A DNA stretch of 64,000 nucleotides from Archilochus colubris (lineage: Eukaryota > Chordata > Aves > Apodiformes > Trochilidae). Positions within the stretch are counted from its first letter, which is position 1; each line of letters starts with the position of its first letter. The notes below the pieces were generated by a model, which was not told the origin of the DNA, did not search any database, and saw nothing but the letters and a program-made list of their open reading frames with translations. The stretch covers positions 169,033,400-169,097,399 of the forward strand of contig CM041083.1 in NCBI GenBank assembly GCA_023079485.1, written 5' to 3'. Of the stretch, positions 11,501-23,185 are shown in pieces. Position numbers and translations under genes: made by a program.

Positions 11501-14500
11501 ATTTTAGTGCTCTCTTCTCTGTTGCTTAAGTTAATCCTCCTAACTGATGTGGTATGGCTGAAGTTTGGGTGTATTTCTCTTACGGCCACTCCTGCAGTGA
11601 TATCTTTTGAAGCTAGGGTAGGAGTGTATGGGGAGGTAACATTTTAAACTGTTTTAACTGTTTCAGGGCCCCCAAGCAGACTGAATCAGTGTTAAATTAA
11701 TCATTATGGGAAGCTGATAATACACACCAAGAGGTCTTACTCAAAGGATACTTTTTAGTAGGGTGAGGGAAGTCATTCCTGGGGTTTTTGTCGTGAGGAT
11801 GAGCCCACTTAACACAAATATTTTCAAGAGATCTTTGGCTGTAGTAGATCCTGCAAATACTGCTTCTAACCTTAAGATCTCTTGAGGGGGACAGCTCTAA
11901 AAGTACTAAATGAAATTCTTGGATTGCATATTTCACACTCTTAAGAAAAAATAAGAGTTTGAAGAGGCTACTGTGGAAATTCAGCATGATAGAATTTGGC
12001 TCTCCCACATCCTGTTCTGTTAATTGACCAAATGATCTTTGGACAAGGTCTGTCTTGGCTGTGGTTAATTATACATAACACAGTGGACTCTAAACCTTGT
12101 AGTAATGAAAAGCTTGCATGTGCAGATGTTCATGGTGATCTTAGTGCTTGGCCCACAAGTATAACATTAACTGCAACAGCTGATTGGATCAGAGCTGGAA
12201 ATCATGATGGATCTGGAGTCACTCCAATAGACATTCTTGAGTTGCTGGACTGTGAGTGAATACCAGTTATTTTTCATCTTCATGTATTATATGTTATTAA
12301 TCATCCTGAAACCTCTAAGTTGAGGGATATATTAACTCTATTTACACCATATATTGGTTGAGAGAAGGATGGGATTTGTGTTTAAGAGTGCTGTGCTGCC
12401 CAAACCACTAGGGTAGATGCAGCTATATAAAAGATAACATTCACTTTTTGTGTGTTGCAGTAATCTGACAAAGAAAAGTACAGACTTGCCTGTGTAAGTT
12501 GTATGTCCACTCAGTGCATTCTGCTGGTACAGTATGTGGCAAGGTCTGAACAATCTTCCAGTCTTAGGCTTAGGATAATAAATACAAAGTTGGACTTCAT
12601 GAGAGGTTAAAAGGGAACCACTTTAACATTTCTTGTGCCAAAGCTGTAACAACTTCAGAAAGCTAAATGATAATCTGTTGTTATGCTCTCAGAAACTTCC
12701 AGCTCCAGATGAGTTTTCTTGAGACAGGTTCAGCTCCCAGCCTCTCCAGTAAAAGCATTGCAAAATGAACATATCAATTCAACTCCTGCTCTCATACAAG
12801 CCTGTGGTGTGTATTTATAGTTATTTTTAGGAGTATGTAAATGCTTTCTGACAAATACCTCTGAGCTTTTAAACACAACAAAAGACCCTGAACTAGATCT
12901 AGATCTAGAACTCTTCATTTTATCATTTCAAAATCAAGCAGGTGCAGGTTTACTAAGGGGCTGCACTCCAGGCACCCAGTGCCTGGTGTAGTGCAAGCAT
13001 TCATAGTTAGATACCATGGGTCTCTCTGTGTGGTTGTGCTAATGCTGTCACTATTTAGAGATGAAGCATCAGCCACTGTTTATACTGCAGCACTCATCTT
13101 AAAAAGCCCATTTATGCTTGCAGTTGTGCAATGTGTGTTTACAGAGGAGGTACAGGAAAAGGAAACAAAAATGATTGAAAATGTAAAATAGTTTCCAAAT
13201 GACTAAATAGACTGGGACTGTCAGCCCAAAGGAGAGATGACTTGGGTGGGGACAAGCTAATCTTCCAGAAAACACTGAATGACATTAGGAAAGTCCTCAC
13301 CCAGTATGAGGAAATCAAATTAAATCAGCATGCTTCAAAGAAGTAAGAGGAGCTATTTTTTCCCATGGTGTGAAATGTATTGCCTAGAGGCAGCATGGAT
13401 GTTAAAAGTTTATACACTCAAAAAATAACTAGCTGAAATCATGATGGGAGGGATTTGGGCATCAGGGACTGCTGAGCCTACAGATGCTACTGCTGTCTGA
13501 GACAAGATCAACCTGTGCTAAAACTTGGTGGAGTTTATCTTGAAATGATGAGTGTATGGCTGCAGCACCCTTAGACTCTTCTGCTCTGAGAGGTAGAATT
13601 GTGGGGTAACTGGACTTTTGGTCTTAGTAACAAATCCCAGTCTTAAAAGATGAAGAGGAGAACATTTCATAGGAGTGGATTGCTTCTCTGAGCTTCTAAT
13701 GGTCTATCTCTAAGAAGAAGGCAGTACAATATTTATAATTAAAAAAAAAAAAAAAGCGAGGCTCTTATGGAGAAATAGCCTTTTATTAAATGATCTGAGA
13801 AATAATGTTTTATTAAATTACTGCTACACTCAAGAGAAAAAAAACCCAGAAGTTTCAGGTGCAGAGGCTCCTCTCCAGGTATTTTATTGAGAAATATGCT
13901 TTTTCATAAGATTCCCCATTTTTTGCCTTCAGCATACCTGTTTCTCTTGCACTGTACAAGGGAAGCAAGCATTATAAAGACAGGCTGAGGAAGTTTGGGT
14001 TGTTCAGCTCAGAGGTGACCTTATAGCAGCTTTCCAATACCTGAAGGGGGCCTACAAGAAAGCTGGGGTGGGACTTTCTGCATGAGTGTGTAGCAAGAGG
14101 ACAAGGAATAATGTCTAAACCTTGAAGAGGGGAGATTTAGGTTAGAATTTGGAAAACATTCTTTCCCATGAGGGTGGTGAGACACTGGAACAGGTTTCCC
14201 ACAAGGAAGTTGTGGCTGCCCCCTCCCTGGAAGTGTTCAAGGCCAGGCTGGATGGGGCTTTGAGCAACCTGGTCTGGTGGGAAGTGTCCCTGAGCATGCA
14301 GGGGGTTTGGAACTAGATGGGTCTCTAAGGTCCCTTCCAACCCAAACCACTCTATGATTAGTAAAGGGGAAGGTTTGGAGTTGGACTCACTGCCTCACAG
14401 ATAGCAAGTGTGGTGGGTGAGTGGAAAGTTGTGTATATAATGAGAAGTCATGTACATCTGAATTTCTGAAATCCCTTCCTTGGGACTGGGTGGCTTGAAG

Positions 14501-17500
14501 TCTTTTAACTCATGAAGCCAAGGCATGTCAGTAGTGAAAAGTGTAGTGAGACAGGACCAGGTGCCCTGAGTTATTGATGAGTGGGTGTGGGTTCACCTGT
14601 GTCTGGCCTCCCTCCTGAGCATGTGCAGGAGCAGGGGGCCAATAAGAGAGCAGCTGACACCCACGGAGAGGGCTCTCACTCTTCAGTGAGGATGGAGAAG
14701 CCCACAGCTCGAGGAGCCCCAGGAGCAGGCAAGAAGGGGTAGATCCCGAGGCCTCAGGAACAGCCCTAGGACATCGTCCAGGAATGGGCTAAACCCCGAG
14801 GCCTCAGGAGCAGCCCTAGGAGCAAGAAGGGCTCCTCCCGCTACAGAAAAGTGTGATTTTTGTGTCAGCGTTGGAACAGATGTTTGTTAGTTAGGCAAAA
14901 AAACCCACAAAAACCAAGTGGTGCAGCCAAATGTAACTGTGATTATGATAAAACTAAACGCTCTCCTTGAGGGCTGCAACAAAACAAGCATCATAAATAT
15001 TCCTCACTTCTATTGCTGGCATTAGAAATTCCTGATTTTTATCTTTTTTATTTTTTTCTCAGCTACACTTTGTTCTGGCTAAGAATGAGTTGTGCAGTCT
15101 GTTCATTAAATGCTGAACTATTGTTTTATAATAAATTCATGGCTTGTAGGGACTTGAGTAGAATTTTAAAGCATCTTTCTAAAAACTTTAGGGATGTGAT
15201 TTTATAAATTTGTATTTATTTTCTTCTAAAATCTGCCCTACTGAAAACTGCAGTAAAAATTTTACTGACTCCAGTGCTGTTCAAAATTGTGTCCTGAGCT
15301 ATGCTACTAGAAGGAACATAATATTTAAAAAATCAGACAGCTGAACTTTTCTGTTTCTGTTTTCAAATTAAAAGTTTGAGGTTTTCCTCCTTCTGTTAAT
15401 TACTACTCAGAACCTTTCAATTGCTCATTTTACGGGGACATTCTATATTTACATGGTATTGCTGTAGTGTTTCTTTGTGGTTTAGCCACGTACAGGAACA
15501 GCAAAGGTCAATACTAACTACAGATTACTTTGCCAAAGTAAAATACATCCCCATTCATTCCAACCCCCTAATTTTGCAGCTATTGGCTTAGTTTAACTCA
15601 TGTAAGTCAGATCAGTAGCTCAAATCTAAGATTTTTAAGGGTGTTTTTGTTTTGTTATTTTGAGGTTTTTTTGGTTTTTTTAAGGTATTTTTAACGTGGC
15701 TGAAGAGGCATGTGTGTGTACAAGTAGTAGAGTCAAAATACAAAGTGAGAAATAAGTGATGAATTACAGATAAACTTGGATCACAATGTGAGAGAGGAGG
15801 GATGAGGATGGGCAGCAGTGATGAGAGATCCTTGGCATCAGCCTCTGGTTATTGGGCTGCAGGGGATGTTGTGTTTGTGTGGCAGTGGAAATTTTCCAAG
15901 GGCCATTATTGGAGGTGAATGTGTAAATCTTGGCTGTGGCAGCTACTGGGGGGCAAGGACTAAAATGTTCTTTTCCCAGAGCTTTCTGCCCTACAGCCAC
16001 ACTTTTTCCAAAGCAGATATTTTTGTGTGATAGATAGTGCAAGTATTTATTTTTTTAAACACTAGATTGTTTTCAGCAGTTAACATTGCCTTGACAGTGG
16101 AATCAATGCATTCCTCTTTCCATCTTTCTGCTGCTTGGTGGCACCTCTAAGCCCCAGCCAGTGCAGTGGGCTCTTTGCTTTTTGAGAAAGATAAATATTG
16201 GTATATTTTCCTGAAGCTATTAATATTACAACCCATCAGAGGACATCAATGTTTTGTGAAAACATTTCACCTCTTGAAACTGGAAGAAAAAACATTCAGG
16301 TATTTAAAGCAAAAGTTAAGTCTTATTTTCTCTCTGCCCACTTGGAAATAAATCCCCAGCATAAGGTGTGTGTTGATATAAATCAACACTTTTGGGTTTG
16401 AGTATGTAGTGATGTGAGCACTAAGTACTTTCAACTGCTCATACAAGAAGTATGTAGACAAAACCACACAAAAAGAAAAAAAAAATCAAAGATGACTGCT
16501 AGCTCAGATGTGTACATGGATAGAAATAAAAATAATTGTGTGGATGGTTTGTGGCCGATTTAAATGGCTTGTTAAAGCTTTCATAACTTCAGTTGCCCTC
16601 AAGAGCATTCACAAAAAGAACTGTTATTCCTCAAATATGTAAGAGAACTGGAGCTTTGGATTTGGTGTGCAAGAAGTATTGGTTTGCAATATGAATTCTC
16701 AGCATCACTACATTTGATTTCTGGATAGTATTAGCAGCACAGACTCAACATTAAAAGTACACTCAGTTTTGTCGTTTTTCTTTGTTGTTTTTTGTTCAGC
16801 TAGATCCAAAACCTTTACTGTATGAAACAATTTGAAAGTTCTTGTTCTGCTCTGTACAAGTACATGGCATAGACAATGTTTTATTTGGTCTGTTCTGTCA
16901 GTGTTTCAGTGCCTTGTGCTCTTGGCTACAGGAGTCTGTGGGAAGTGCTTCAAGTTATTTGGCTTTTTTGTGGTGGTAGGTGGTTTGTCCTGAACAGCTA
17001 GAATTTTCCATTCTAAGTTTCTTGGTCATGAGGCTTTGCATCTTGGCTGAAAAGAAATGTAGTTTTAGTAGAAAGTTGGTCTGTAAACTAGTATCAGGAG
17101 GAAAAGTTTAATACCTTTAGCTGTTACTTTCCACCCAGTACTGTACAGGGTTCATGTGGCATGGTACAAATTGTCAGATTTTCCCTTCCTTAAGTTATTT
17201 TTTAGGAACTACTTTTTAAAATAGCTTTTTTTGGTTTTCTTTTTCCTGATTTTGTATATAAATTTATCTCAATTCTGCATTGCAGGCATCGAATCTTATA
17301 TCTGAAATTGCTAAGGTTTAGAAAGGAAGCCCTTGAGAGTGAAGGCAAAGAAGTTGCTACAAAGAGCAAGCATGAGGGAGCGTGCCCCTTGTATTCCTTG
17401 TTTCTAAACAAGAAATACCAACTGGTGGCTGATCTGGGCAAGCAGTAGTCCCAGCTATCATCCCCACCATACCTCACGTTTGCACAGCGTGAGGGTGCAA

Positions 17501-20500
17501 GGTCGTGTCTGCATTTCTTGGAATGGGATCCAAGCTGATTGCAGAGCAAACTGTGGAAGGTGCAGTACTGTAATGGGGCAGCATCCATGTCAGGGAGCAA
17601 AAACACTCCAGGATGGAACTTCTGACACAAACCTCTTCAGTGTGGATTGCAACAGAGGTAGGCTTGGAAGTTAGGTTGGAAGAACTGGAAAGAGTCAGCC
17701 TATGGCTGAGGAAATATCTAAGCTTAGTAGATGCAGTTGTCCTGTCTGGTTTGTCTCTCTACATGGATACTCCTATGGAAGGGGGTTTTATGGTGGTAAA
17801 GACTGCAGGTTAGAGGACATGAGGTGTAGACACACACTCTTCTTCCCAAAGGTGGGGTAACTTATGGTTGAAGAGTAGTCAGCTGGGGAAGCATCTCTCC
17901 ATTTGGTATCTGCAAACATTGGGTTTGTGAAGGTGTGGGTGTGTGGATCTTGACAAGCTGTGATCCTGCCCTCTCCTCCTAATTCAGCAAGACACCCTTA
18001 ATTTCACTAAGGCAGTTGTCTCCTGATGTAGCATTTGGAACAAGGTGTCCAAGGGAGTTGACAGTTCTGACTTGGATGGATTAATGCTGCAGTGCAACCA
18101 CCTTCTGGGTTGGGGTTCCCAGGTCAAAATGCTGACACGTTCCTATATGAAGTGCTCTAGGTGGCCCTGCTCTGGCAGGGGGGGGTTGGACTAGATGATC
18201 TTTCGAGGTCCCTTCCAACCCCAAGGATTCTATGATTCTATGATTTGCTGCAGGTTGGCAAAATTGTCAGCCTTGGTGGCAAGCAATAGTAGTCACCCCC
18301 CCCCATAATAAGGCATACATTTATTTCCTAGTAAGGGTGCCAGATAGATGGAGATGATTGCCAGGTTCACATTACAATGGTTTCTTTTTGTGGAACTACA
18401 GTTTTCAGGTCACTGGCTCAAAACTGCAGGAACCAGCAGTTTTAGTGTCTCTAACACAATGAGAGTTCCTCCTTCCAGCAGAGCCATGACTAATACTCTG
18501 TGTGAGCTGTGCATTGTGGAACTCTTTGCATAAAAAAAAAAAAAAAAGAAACAAGATACAGATCATTCTTAGAAACTTGAAACTTAAGGCCTTGTCTAAA
18601 ATGCAAAAAAATCAGAACACTATTGGAAGCTTTCCCATTGCTTTCCATGGTACATAAAAAAAATCTTTCTTTGAAAGACCACCTAAAGTAAGATGGCAGA
18701 ACATGTTGTGTACTGATTCACTGCTTGGTTAGCTCATGAGAGTTACTGAATAAAAGAAAGTTAAAAGGTGACATAGAGCTAGAACATGAGACTTAAAGCA
18801 GCAGAATATGGAGATATGAGTGAGTTTGTTTGAGCACAGCACTGAATATATTTTCTATTCTGGGGGGCTGTCCTTGTGCTGGACCTCCTTATTCAGCTTT
18901 TTAAACAGCTTTTGAAAAAATCAGGTAACCAGAATTTCCCAGAATGTCATGATTCATGCAGGTCATACCAGCCTTAATTTAGTGGACGTGGGATAATTGT
19001 CTTTCCTGTAATATTTTCAAAATTATGCTGACTGCAGGAAAAGCTGATGCTTTCCTTACTGGTGGGTAGAGGACTGAGCCTAGGAGTGCTTGTTTTTTAA
19101 CAGTAGGTGTGGGAACAACATCCTCCACACAGTAGATGCTTTATTTGTCCTTTTGGCTTTAAAGTCTGTAAATTTCAGTTCTGCAGATGTTGAAGCCCAT
19201 GTAGGAAATCTCTTTAATTCTACTAGTTCATCTTTACAATGCCACTTTTTTTACAGGTGCAGACTCACTCTACAGAAATAGTTTCAGCCTCAGTGATGAA
19301 AAGCTTAACTCTCCAACTGCATCTACTCCAAGCTTGCCATCTCCATCTGTAACTCCATGTAAAGGTAAACTTGATATAAAATGTTGGCATTTCTTTGTAA
19401 TTCTCAACTCTATAGGCTTCTTTCTACGAACCACATGCATGCATTGACTTTTTTTTTCCCCCTAAACTACAGCAAAACTATGATTTACTGTTAATCACAC
19501 TACAAATTCAAATATTCTCTCCCTGATTATAAGCAGCAATAGCACACTGCATCCACACTTCTTTGCAGGTGACCTGGCAATTCCTTTGTGTTTGAAACAC
19601 CAAGCAAAAGAAAATTACATGTTTTGAGCTGATGATAAATCACAATGCTACTTACAGAACACTACTTAAGAATTGTGTTACTTCTTACTGAAGCAACTAT
19701 TCAGTTTGTGTCCCACCTATATAGAGAAATACTTACCTTGAATACAGGGGTGCAGACTCCTGCAAAGCCACATGCTGCCATTCAGGTTAATGCAATTTAT
19801 TTGGATCCATGTAGACTTTGCACAGCAGATACAACCCATGTACTAGTAATTCCTCCTTTGTAGCTATGCTGTTTCAAAGTGACTTCTGTCTTGCTTCTGA
19901 TCTAACTCCCCAGGAGGTCATTTCCTTCAGGTGAACTTAGATAAACTCTGGAGCAAACATACCAATAAATGTACTTCTGTTACAACTAGTTTTATAAGGT
20001 GCATTCTCAAGAGCTTTTCATGCTCTTATGTCTTTTCAACAGTGACCAGTAACAAAAAAAAAAGAGAAAGCAAAAAAACCCAAAAAAACACACCAAAACC
20101 CAAGTTAAATGTTTTCTTTCTAGTTAATATGATACTAGGGAGAAATAATAAGTAATAATAAATAAGTAACAATAAATAAGAAATGGCAAAAGGAGTTCAA
20201 ATAAAATGACAGGAAATACTTGGCAAGGAATTACGGTAAAAGTCAAGATGCTCTTCCTGATGAGAAGACAAAAAGACAGAAATAGAGTTGGAACTGGCTT
20301 GGACTAGACCACAGAAATGAGACATGGAAGCCACTTGCAGTAAAAACTAGATTGAATGGAACTAGTGGTGTTCCTAGGAGTGGAAATTTAGGTGGATGTT
20401 TGGGTCCAGAGCTAAGTGGACAGAGTTTGATTAGGGCCACGATTGCAATATCTGATTACATACAGTAAGCAAGACTCCCACAGTAGCAAGGAGTTAGTTA

Positions 20501-22608
20501 GGGTAATTAGTTGACAAACAGCTTTTTTCTCTGCTTCAACCTCTGCTTTTTTAAGGAAACTAAGCAGAGGATTGCTTTGCTTCTATCAAATCATAGAATC
20601 GTAGAATTTGCTGGGTTGGAAGGGACCTCAGAGATCATCAAGTCCAACCCTTGGTCCACTAAATGGAACATTCTAAAAAAAAAAAACATTCTAAAAAGCA
20701 GGATTTTAATTTAGTCTCCCCCGTTTTCTAAGAATGAATTGGGATATTGCAGCAGTCCTGTTGAGCTTTCCTGAAAATAATCCACAGCATATTTGATACC
20801 ACTGAATGTGATTTGGGGGATTATGTGGTTCCATTGTGTCTTTTGGCCAGAGAAATATGTCGTGCCTAAGCAGTATTGACTCTTTCTTCCAGCAAAGCTT
20901 GGAGACACAAAAGAACTGGAAGACTTCATTGCTGACCTTGACAGGACACTAGCAAGTAAGTGGACTTTTTTTTTAGTAAGATGCATCTCACTTGGTACTG
21001 TCAAAGAGTAATGAAAGCCAACGTATGAGAAGGAGGGGGAAAGGGTATCAATAGTTTCATGTAATGTGGCTTCTTTAGTTTGCTAGTCCTGTGGATCATT
21101 ATGTGTGTAATTAGTTAAAACAGACCAAATTCTGATCTTTGGTGGTGTGTTCATGGCAAGCAATTTAGCCTGTGTGACAAAGGCTCTGATGAACCTCTAT
21201 GTCCACCTCAGAGGCAGCTTCAGTTCACCTGTCCTTGACAAGGATATAAGTGAAGTAGACATCACTTTTCTTATATATTTAAAACTCAGCTAAAAAACCT
21301 GGGGGTTTGTTTCTTCATTATAAAGCAAAGTAACTGGAGGAGTAACCATAGGTGAGGGAAATCTTTTATTTTAGAATTTGCTTTGTTAGAGATTCAAGGA
21401 GCAGGTATCTGTATCTGTTGATTTAGATAAACTGTCAAAATTCTGTTGATTCTTGTCTTTACCAGGAATGGAGGTTAGACCCCTTTTATGTCACTATCCA
21501 GAAATTGTATTTTCCAGTTATGATACTAGGTTTCTCATTATGACTGTAAAAGAAAAACAATAGAAGCAAAAATACACCATCCTGTTCCCAACCATCTACC
21601 CTGCTGCTTCTTGTTGCTTTTTTCCTGTCCTATTATGGACACTATACTGTGAGAGGCTTTTTGTATGGAACCAGGCTACAGAGCCCCAGACAAAAAAATT
21701 CAGGACCAGACCTAAATAGCAGCATGAACAAAACCCCAATAAACTGTGAACTGAGTGTTTCTTGTATTCATTAGGTATTTCCCCTCCCTGTAATTCCTGA
21801 AGCCTTGGCCACCTGCTGGACTTCAGAGAGCTTCCTGCTTCCCTGTTTTCTTACTTGTGTATTAATCCTCATTTCACTTCTCATACTTAAAATGTATTTC
21901 TAGTTTCCTGACTTCTGGCATAGAGGTAGGCTTGAGGTGACTCCATCTTCAACACTGACACTTAGTGGACTGCTCTTCTGAAAAACTGAGTTTTTTAGGG
22001 CTTGTGTAGAACTACAAAATCCCAAACCAGCAAATAGATAGGTTGCTGTGTAACAGCAAACTCTTAAGAGGCTGCCTACAGTACCCAGGCTTCATTGTGC
22101 CCTTACAAGACACATCACAGGTGAGGGCAGGGATTGCCACCTGCTGCCCTGGTTTTTGGTTGTGGTTGTTTTGAGTTTGTTTTTATCCCAACTAAGGAAA
22201 TCTCTAGTGGTTTCAGCAAAGTCTCATTTATACAGGGTCACTTGTCTTACAGTGTTACACTGTCTTTACTGTACAGGAAAATTCTGAGTAAAAAGTCTAA
22301 TTTTAATCTGATATTTATCATCACATTTTTGAGGAGTTGTGGCTGTATGCTTGAGGTCACACAGGATTTTGTGCAGATGCCTTTTCAAGCCTGATGCACG
22401 CATTAAAACAATAAAACAGCAATCACCTGAAGTTTTACATGCTAACCTTTTGGTTCTGGTGTTAATTAAAAGAAAAAAAGACAGAATTTTGGCCTGTCTG
22501 GTGGTCTAGCGAGCTACACAAAGACAGTGTCTAGTGTGTCAACAACATGCAGTCTTATTTAGTACAGAATTTAATGGTTTTTCTTGTTTTCTATTTCCAG
22601 GTATGTAA
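8498..22608 (+). CDS. RGCC: RGCC (RGC-32), complete five-exon coding region
   Basis: Regulator of cell cycle, a small protein known to bind and modulate CDK1 and to act in complement, TGF-beta and p53 responses. Coding exons are 8498-8534, 8709-8882, 19257-19364, 20893-20955 and 22601-22608. All junctions are GT-AG and the frame is kept across each. The product is 129 residues, against 137 in human. Recognition rests on the family core: [16 protein letters not shown] (here [17 protein letters not shown], residues 45-61), [18 protein letters not shown] (74-91), the CDK-type site TPCK (103-106), [20 protein letters not shown] (108-127), and the terminal SM. Residues 15-21 are a Gly-rich run. 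No signal peptide, membrane segment or enzyme domain is visible. The start at 8498 (GCCGCCATGA, G at -3) gives an N-terminus MKSPQAQ like the mammalian protein. The gene has a CpG-island promoter and converges on VWA8, about 30 kb downstream. Confidence 0.97.
8709..8882 (+). CDS. RGCC: RGCC coding exon 2
   Basis: This exon encodes residues 13-70, from [20 protein letters not shown] through [17 protein letters not shown] to LSDAE. The acceptor is CCGCCCGGCAG|CG and the donor is GAGA|GTGAGT. It is in phase with exon 1 (split Ala codon) and exon 3 (split Ser codon). The [10 protein letters not shown] segment matches the acidic N-terminal helix region of the family. It lies wholly inside the CpG island and is highly GC-rich, unlike exons 3-5. 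Confidence 0.95.
12893..12908. repeat. Palindromic CTAGAT repeat
   Basis: CTAGATCTAGATCTAG is a self-complementary 16-mer made of a 6-base unit. It lies in RGCC intron 2. Confidence 0.85.
13975..14360 (+). mobile_element. CR1 LINE fragment (RGCC intron 2)
   Basis: It starts near AGACAGGCTGAGGAAGTTTG and ends GGTCCCTTCCAACCCAAACC then ACTCTATGATTA. It is a more diverged subfamily than the 1264/3472 copies and has small internal deletions. It is in the sense direction of RGCC. Confidence 0.9.
14542..14845. mobile_element. Solo LTR, class II (ERVK-like), 304 bp
   Basis: The block begins TGTAGTGAGACAGG and ends CCTCCCGCTACA, so it has TG...CA ends within a short inverted repeat TGTAG...CTACA. 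It is flanked on both sides by GAAAAG (14536-14541 and 14846-14851), a 6-bp target-site duplication of the size made by class II (beta/alpha-like) retroviruses. It is GC-rich compared with the surrounding intron. It contains CCAATAAG near 14640 and a 50-bp internal duplication. No retroviral internal sequence adjoins it, so it is a solo LTR left by recombination. It sits in RGCC intron 2. The family name cannot be given from sequence alone, and orientation is unsure. Confidence 0.8.
14744..14822. repeat. 50-bp-period duplication inside the ERVK-like LTR
   Basis: CCCGAGGCCTCAGGAACAGC followed by CCTAGGA (from 14745) recurs 50 bases later with one change (GGAGCAGC in place of GGAACAGC). This looks like a local tandem duplication within the LTR. 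Confidence 0.8.
18125..18244 (+). mobile_element. CR1 3'-end fragment (RGCC intron 2)
   Basis: This is a short 3' fragment: GACACGTTCCT, CTCTAGGTGGCCCTGCTCTG, then GATGATCTTTCGAGGTCCCT and GATTCTATGATTCTATGATT. It is the same subfamily as the copies at 49645 and 56730. Confidence 0.88.
19257..19364 (+). CDS. RGCC: RGCC coding exon 3
   Basis: This exon encodes residues 71-106, the Ser/Pro-rich segment [20 protein letters not shown] followed by [13 protein letters not shown]. The acceptor is TTTTTTTACAG|GT and the donor is AAAG|GTAAAC. Thr103 lies in T-P-x-K, the consensus for CDK phosphorylation; the corresponding human threonine is reported as a CDK1 target. At the x position this bird has Cys. 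Confidence 0.96.
19365..20892 (+). other. RGCC: RGCC intron 3
   Basis: A 1,528-bp intron, AT-rich, with an A-rich tract near 20050-20100 and a CR1 3' end at 20587. Nothing else was recognised. Confidence 0.9.
20587..20662 (-). mobile_element. CR1 3'-end fragment (RGCC intron 3)
   Basis: About 75 bases of CR1 3' end on the - strand: ATCATAGAATCGTAGAATTT then GGTTGGAAGGGACCTCAGAG and AGTCCAACCCTTGGTCCACT. It lies about 230 bases before the acceptor of RGCC exon 4. Confidence 0.87.
20893..20955 (+). CDS. RGCC: RGCC coding exon 4
   Basis: This exon encodes residues 107-127, [20 protein letters not shown] then Ala, the most conserved part of the family. The acceptor is CTTTCTTCCAG|CA and the donor is GCAA|GTAAGT. 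It is 63 bp long and leaves a split Ser codon for the last exon. Confidence 0.96.
20956..22600 (+). other. RGCC: RGCC intron 4
   Basis: A 1,645-bp intron that separates exon 4 from the last eight coding bases. No repeat or exon was recognised in it. Confidence 0.9.
22601..22608 (+). CDS. RGCC: RGCC coding exon 5 (terminal 8 bases)
   Basis: The acceptor CTATTTCCAG precedes GT ATG TAA, which completes Ser128 and gives Met129 and the stop. The final exon therefore supplies only eight coding bases, and the rest is 3'UTR. The resulting C-terminus SM is the same as in human RGCC, which supports the splice choice. Confidence 0.93.
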
Positions 22609-22914
22609 AATGAATCTTTGGCATTGTGCTTGTCTACGAGTGTCCTCTGAAGGATAAGTGACATCAGTCACTGAGAGCTGCTGCCCTTGTCTGATATCCA
22701 TCTTCTGAACATAACCTTTGTAAATAACTGGCAACATCAGTTCTGTTATTTTGCAGCAGATGGAATAAGATAACTTAAGTGTTACAGCTGTATTTTGCTT
22801 TTAAATATAGCTTGAATTTTAATTTAAAGTTGCTTTTATGAAAGTATATTTGTAATTTTATATAGTTGAGAACTTCTAATGCTTTTTTTCCATTATAATA
22901 TATTTTTGTATGCA

Positions 22915-22920
22915 AATAAA
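22915..22920 (+). terminator. RGCC: RGCC proximal polyadenylation signal
   Basis: A canonical AATAAA lies 307 bases after the stop codon, in an AT-rich 3'UTR. Cleavage would be expected around 22930-22945. Confidence 0.65.
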
Positions 22921-23159
22921 CCCTGAACTGGAATCCAGATGTCTAAAAGCTTTATATGAATATGTGAACCCTGAAACCCAAGTGCAAATTATGCTTTTAT
23001 TGAAAATATTAACATCAAGCCTGAAAATATCTGATAGGGTATTTCCTGTAAAGCAAAATGTGTTATCCTGGCTTTCATGTGGAACTTCATATTCTTTTTT
23101 TTCAAATTGCTAAAATAAGAGAATTTTGTACTGTGTAAAATTAATACCATCAGGAAAAT

Positions 23160-23165
23160 AATAAA
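23160..23165 (+). terminator. RGCC: RGCC distal polyadenylation signal
   Basis: A second AATAAA lies 245 bases after the first and is followed by a T-rich stretch. It is a candidate alternative 3' end; the sequence alone does not say which one is used. Confidence 0.5.
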
Positions 23166-23185
23166 ATCAGTCAAACTGTTACTTC

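Larger units (their letters stand above)
8883..19256 (+). other. RGCC: RGCC intron 2
   Basis: A 10,374-bp intron with canonical ends (GTGAGT...TTACAG). It contains the CR1 copies at 13975 and 18125, the ERVK-like solo LTR at 14542, poly-A runs near 13740 and 18531, and an ATA-rich run at about 9257-9271. No further exon was recognised. Confidence 0.9.
22609..23185 (+). other. RGCC: RGCC 3'UTR
   Basis: This is AT-rich sequence after the stop with no open frame I support. It carries two candidate polyadenylation hexamers (22915-22920 and 23160-23165), so the 3'UTR is probably about 330 or 575 bases. The true ends are inferred. Confidence 0.7.
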
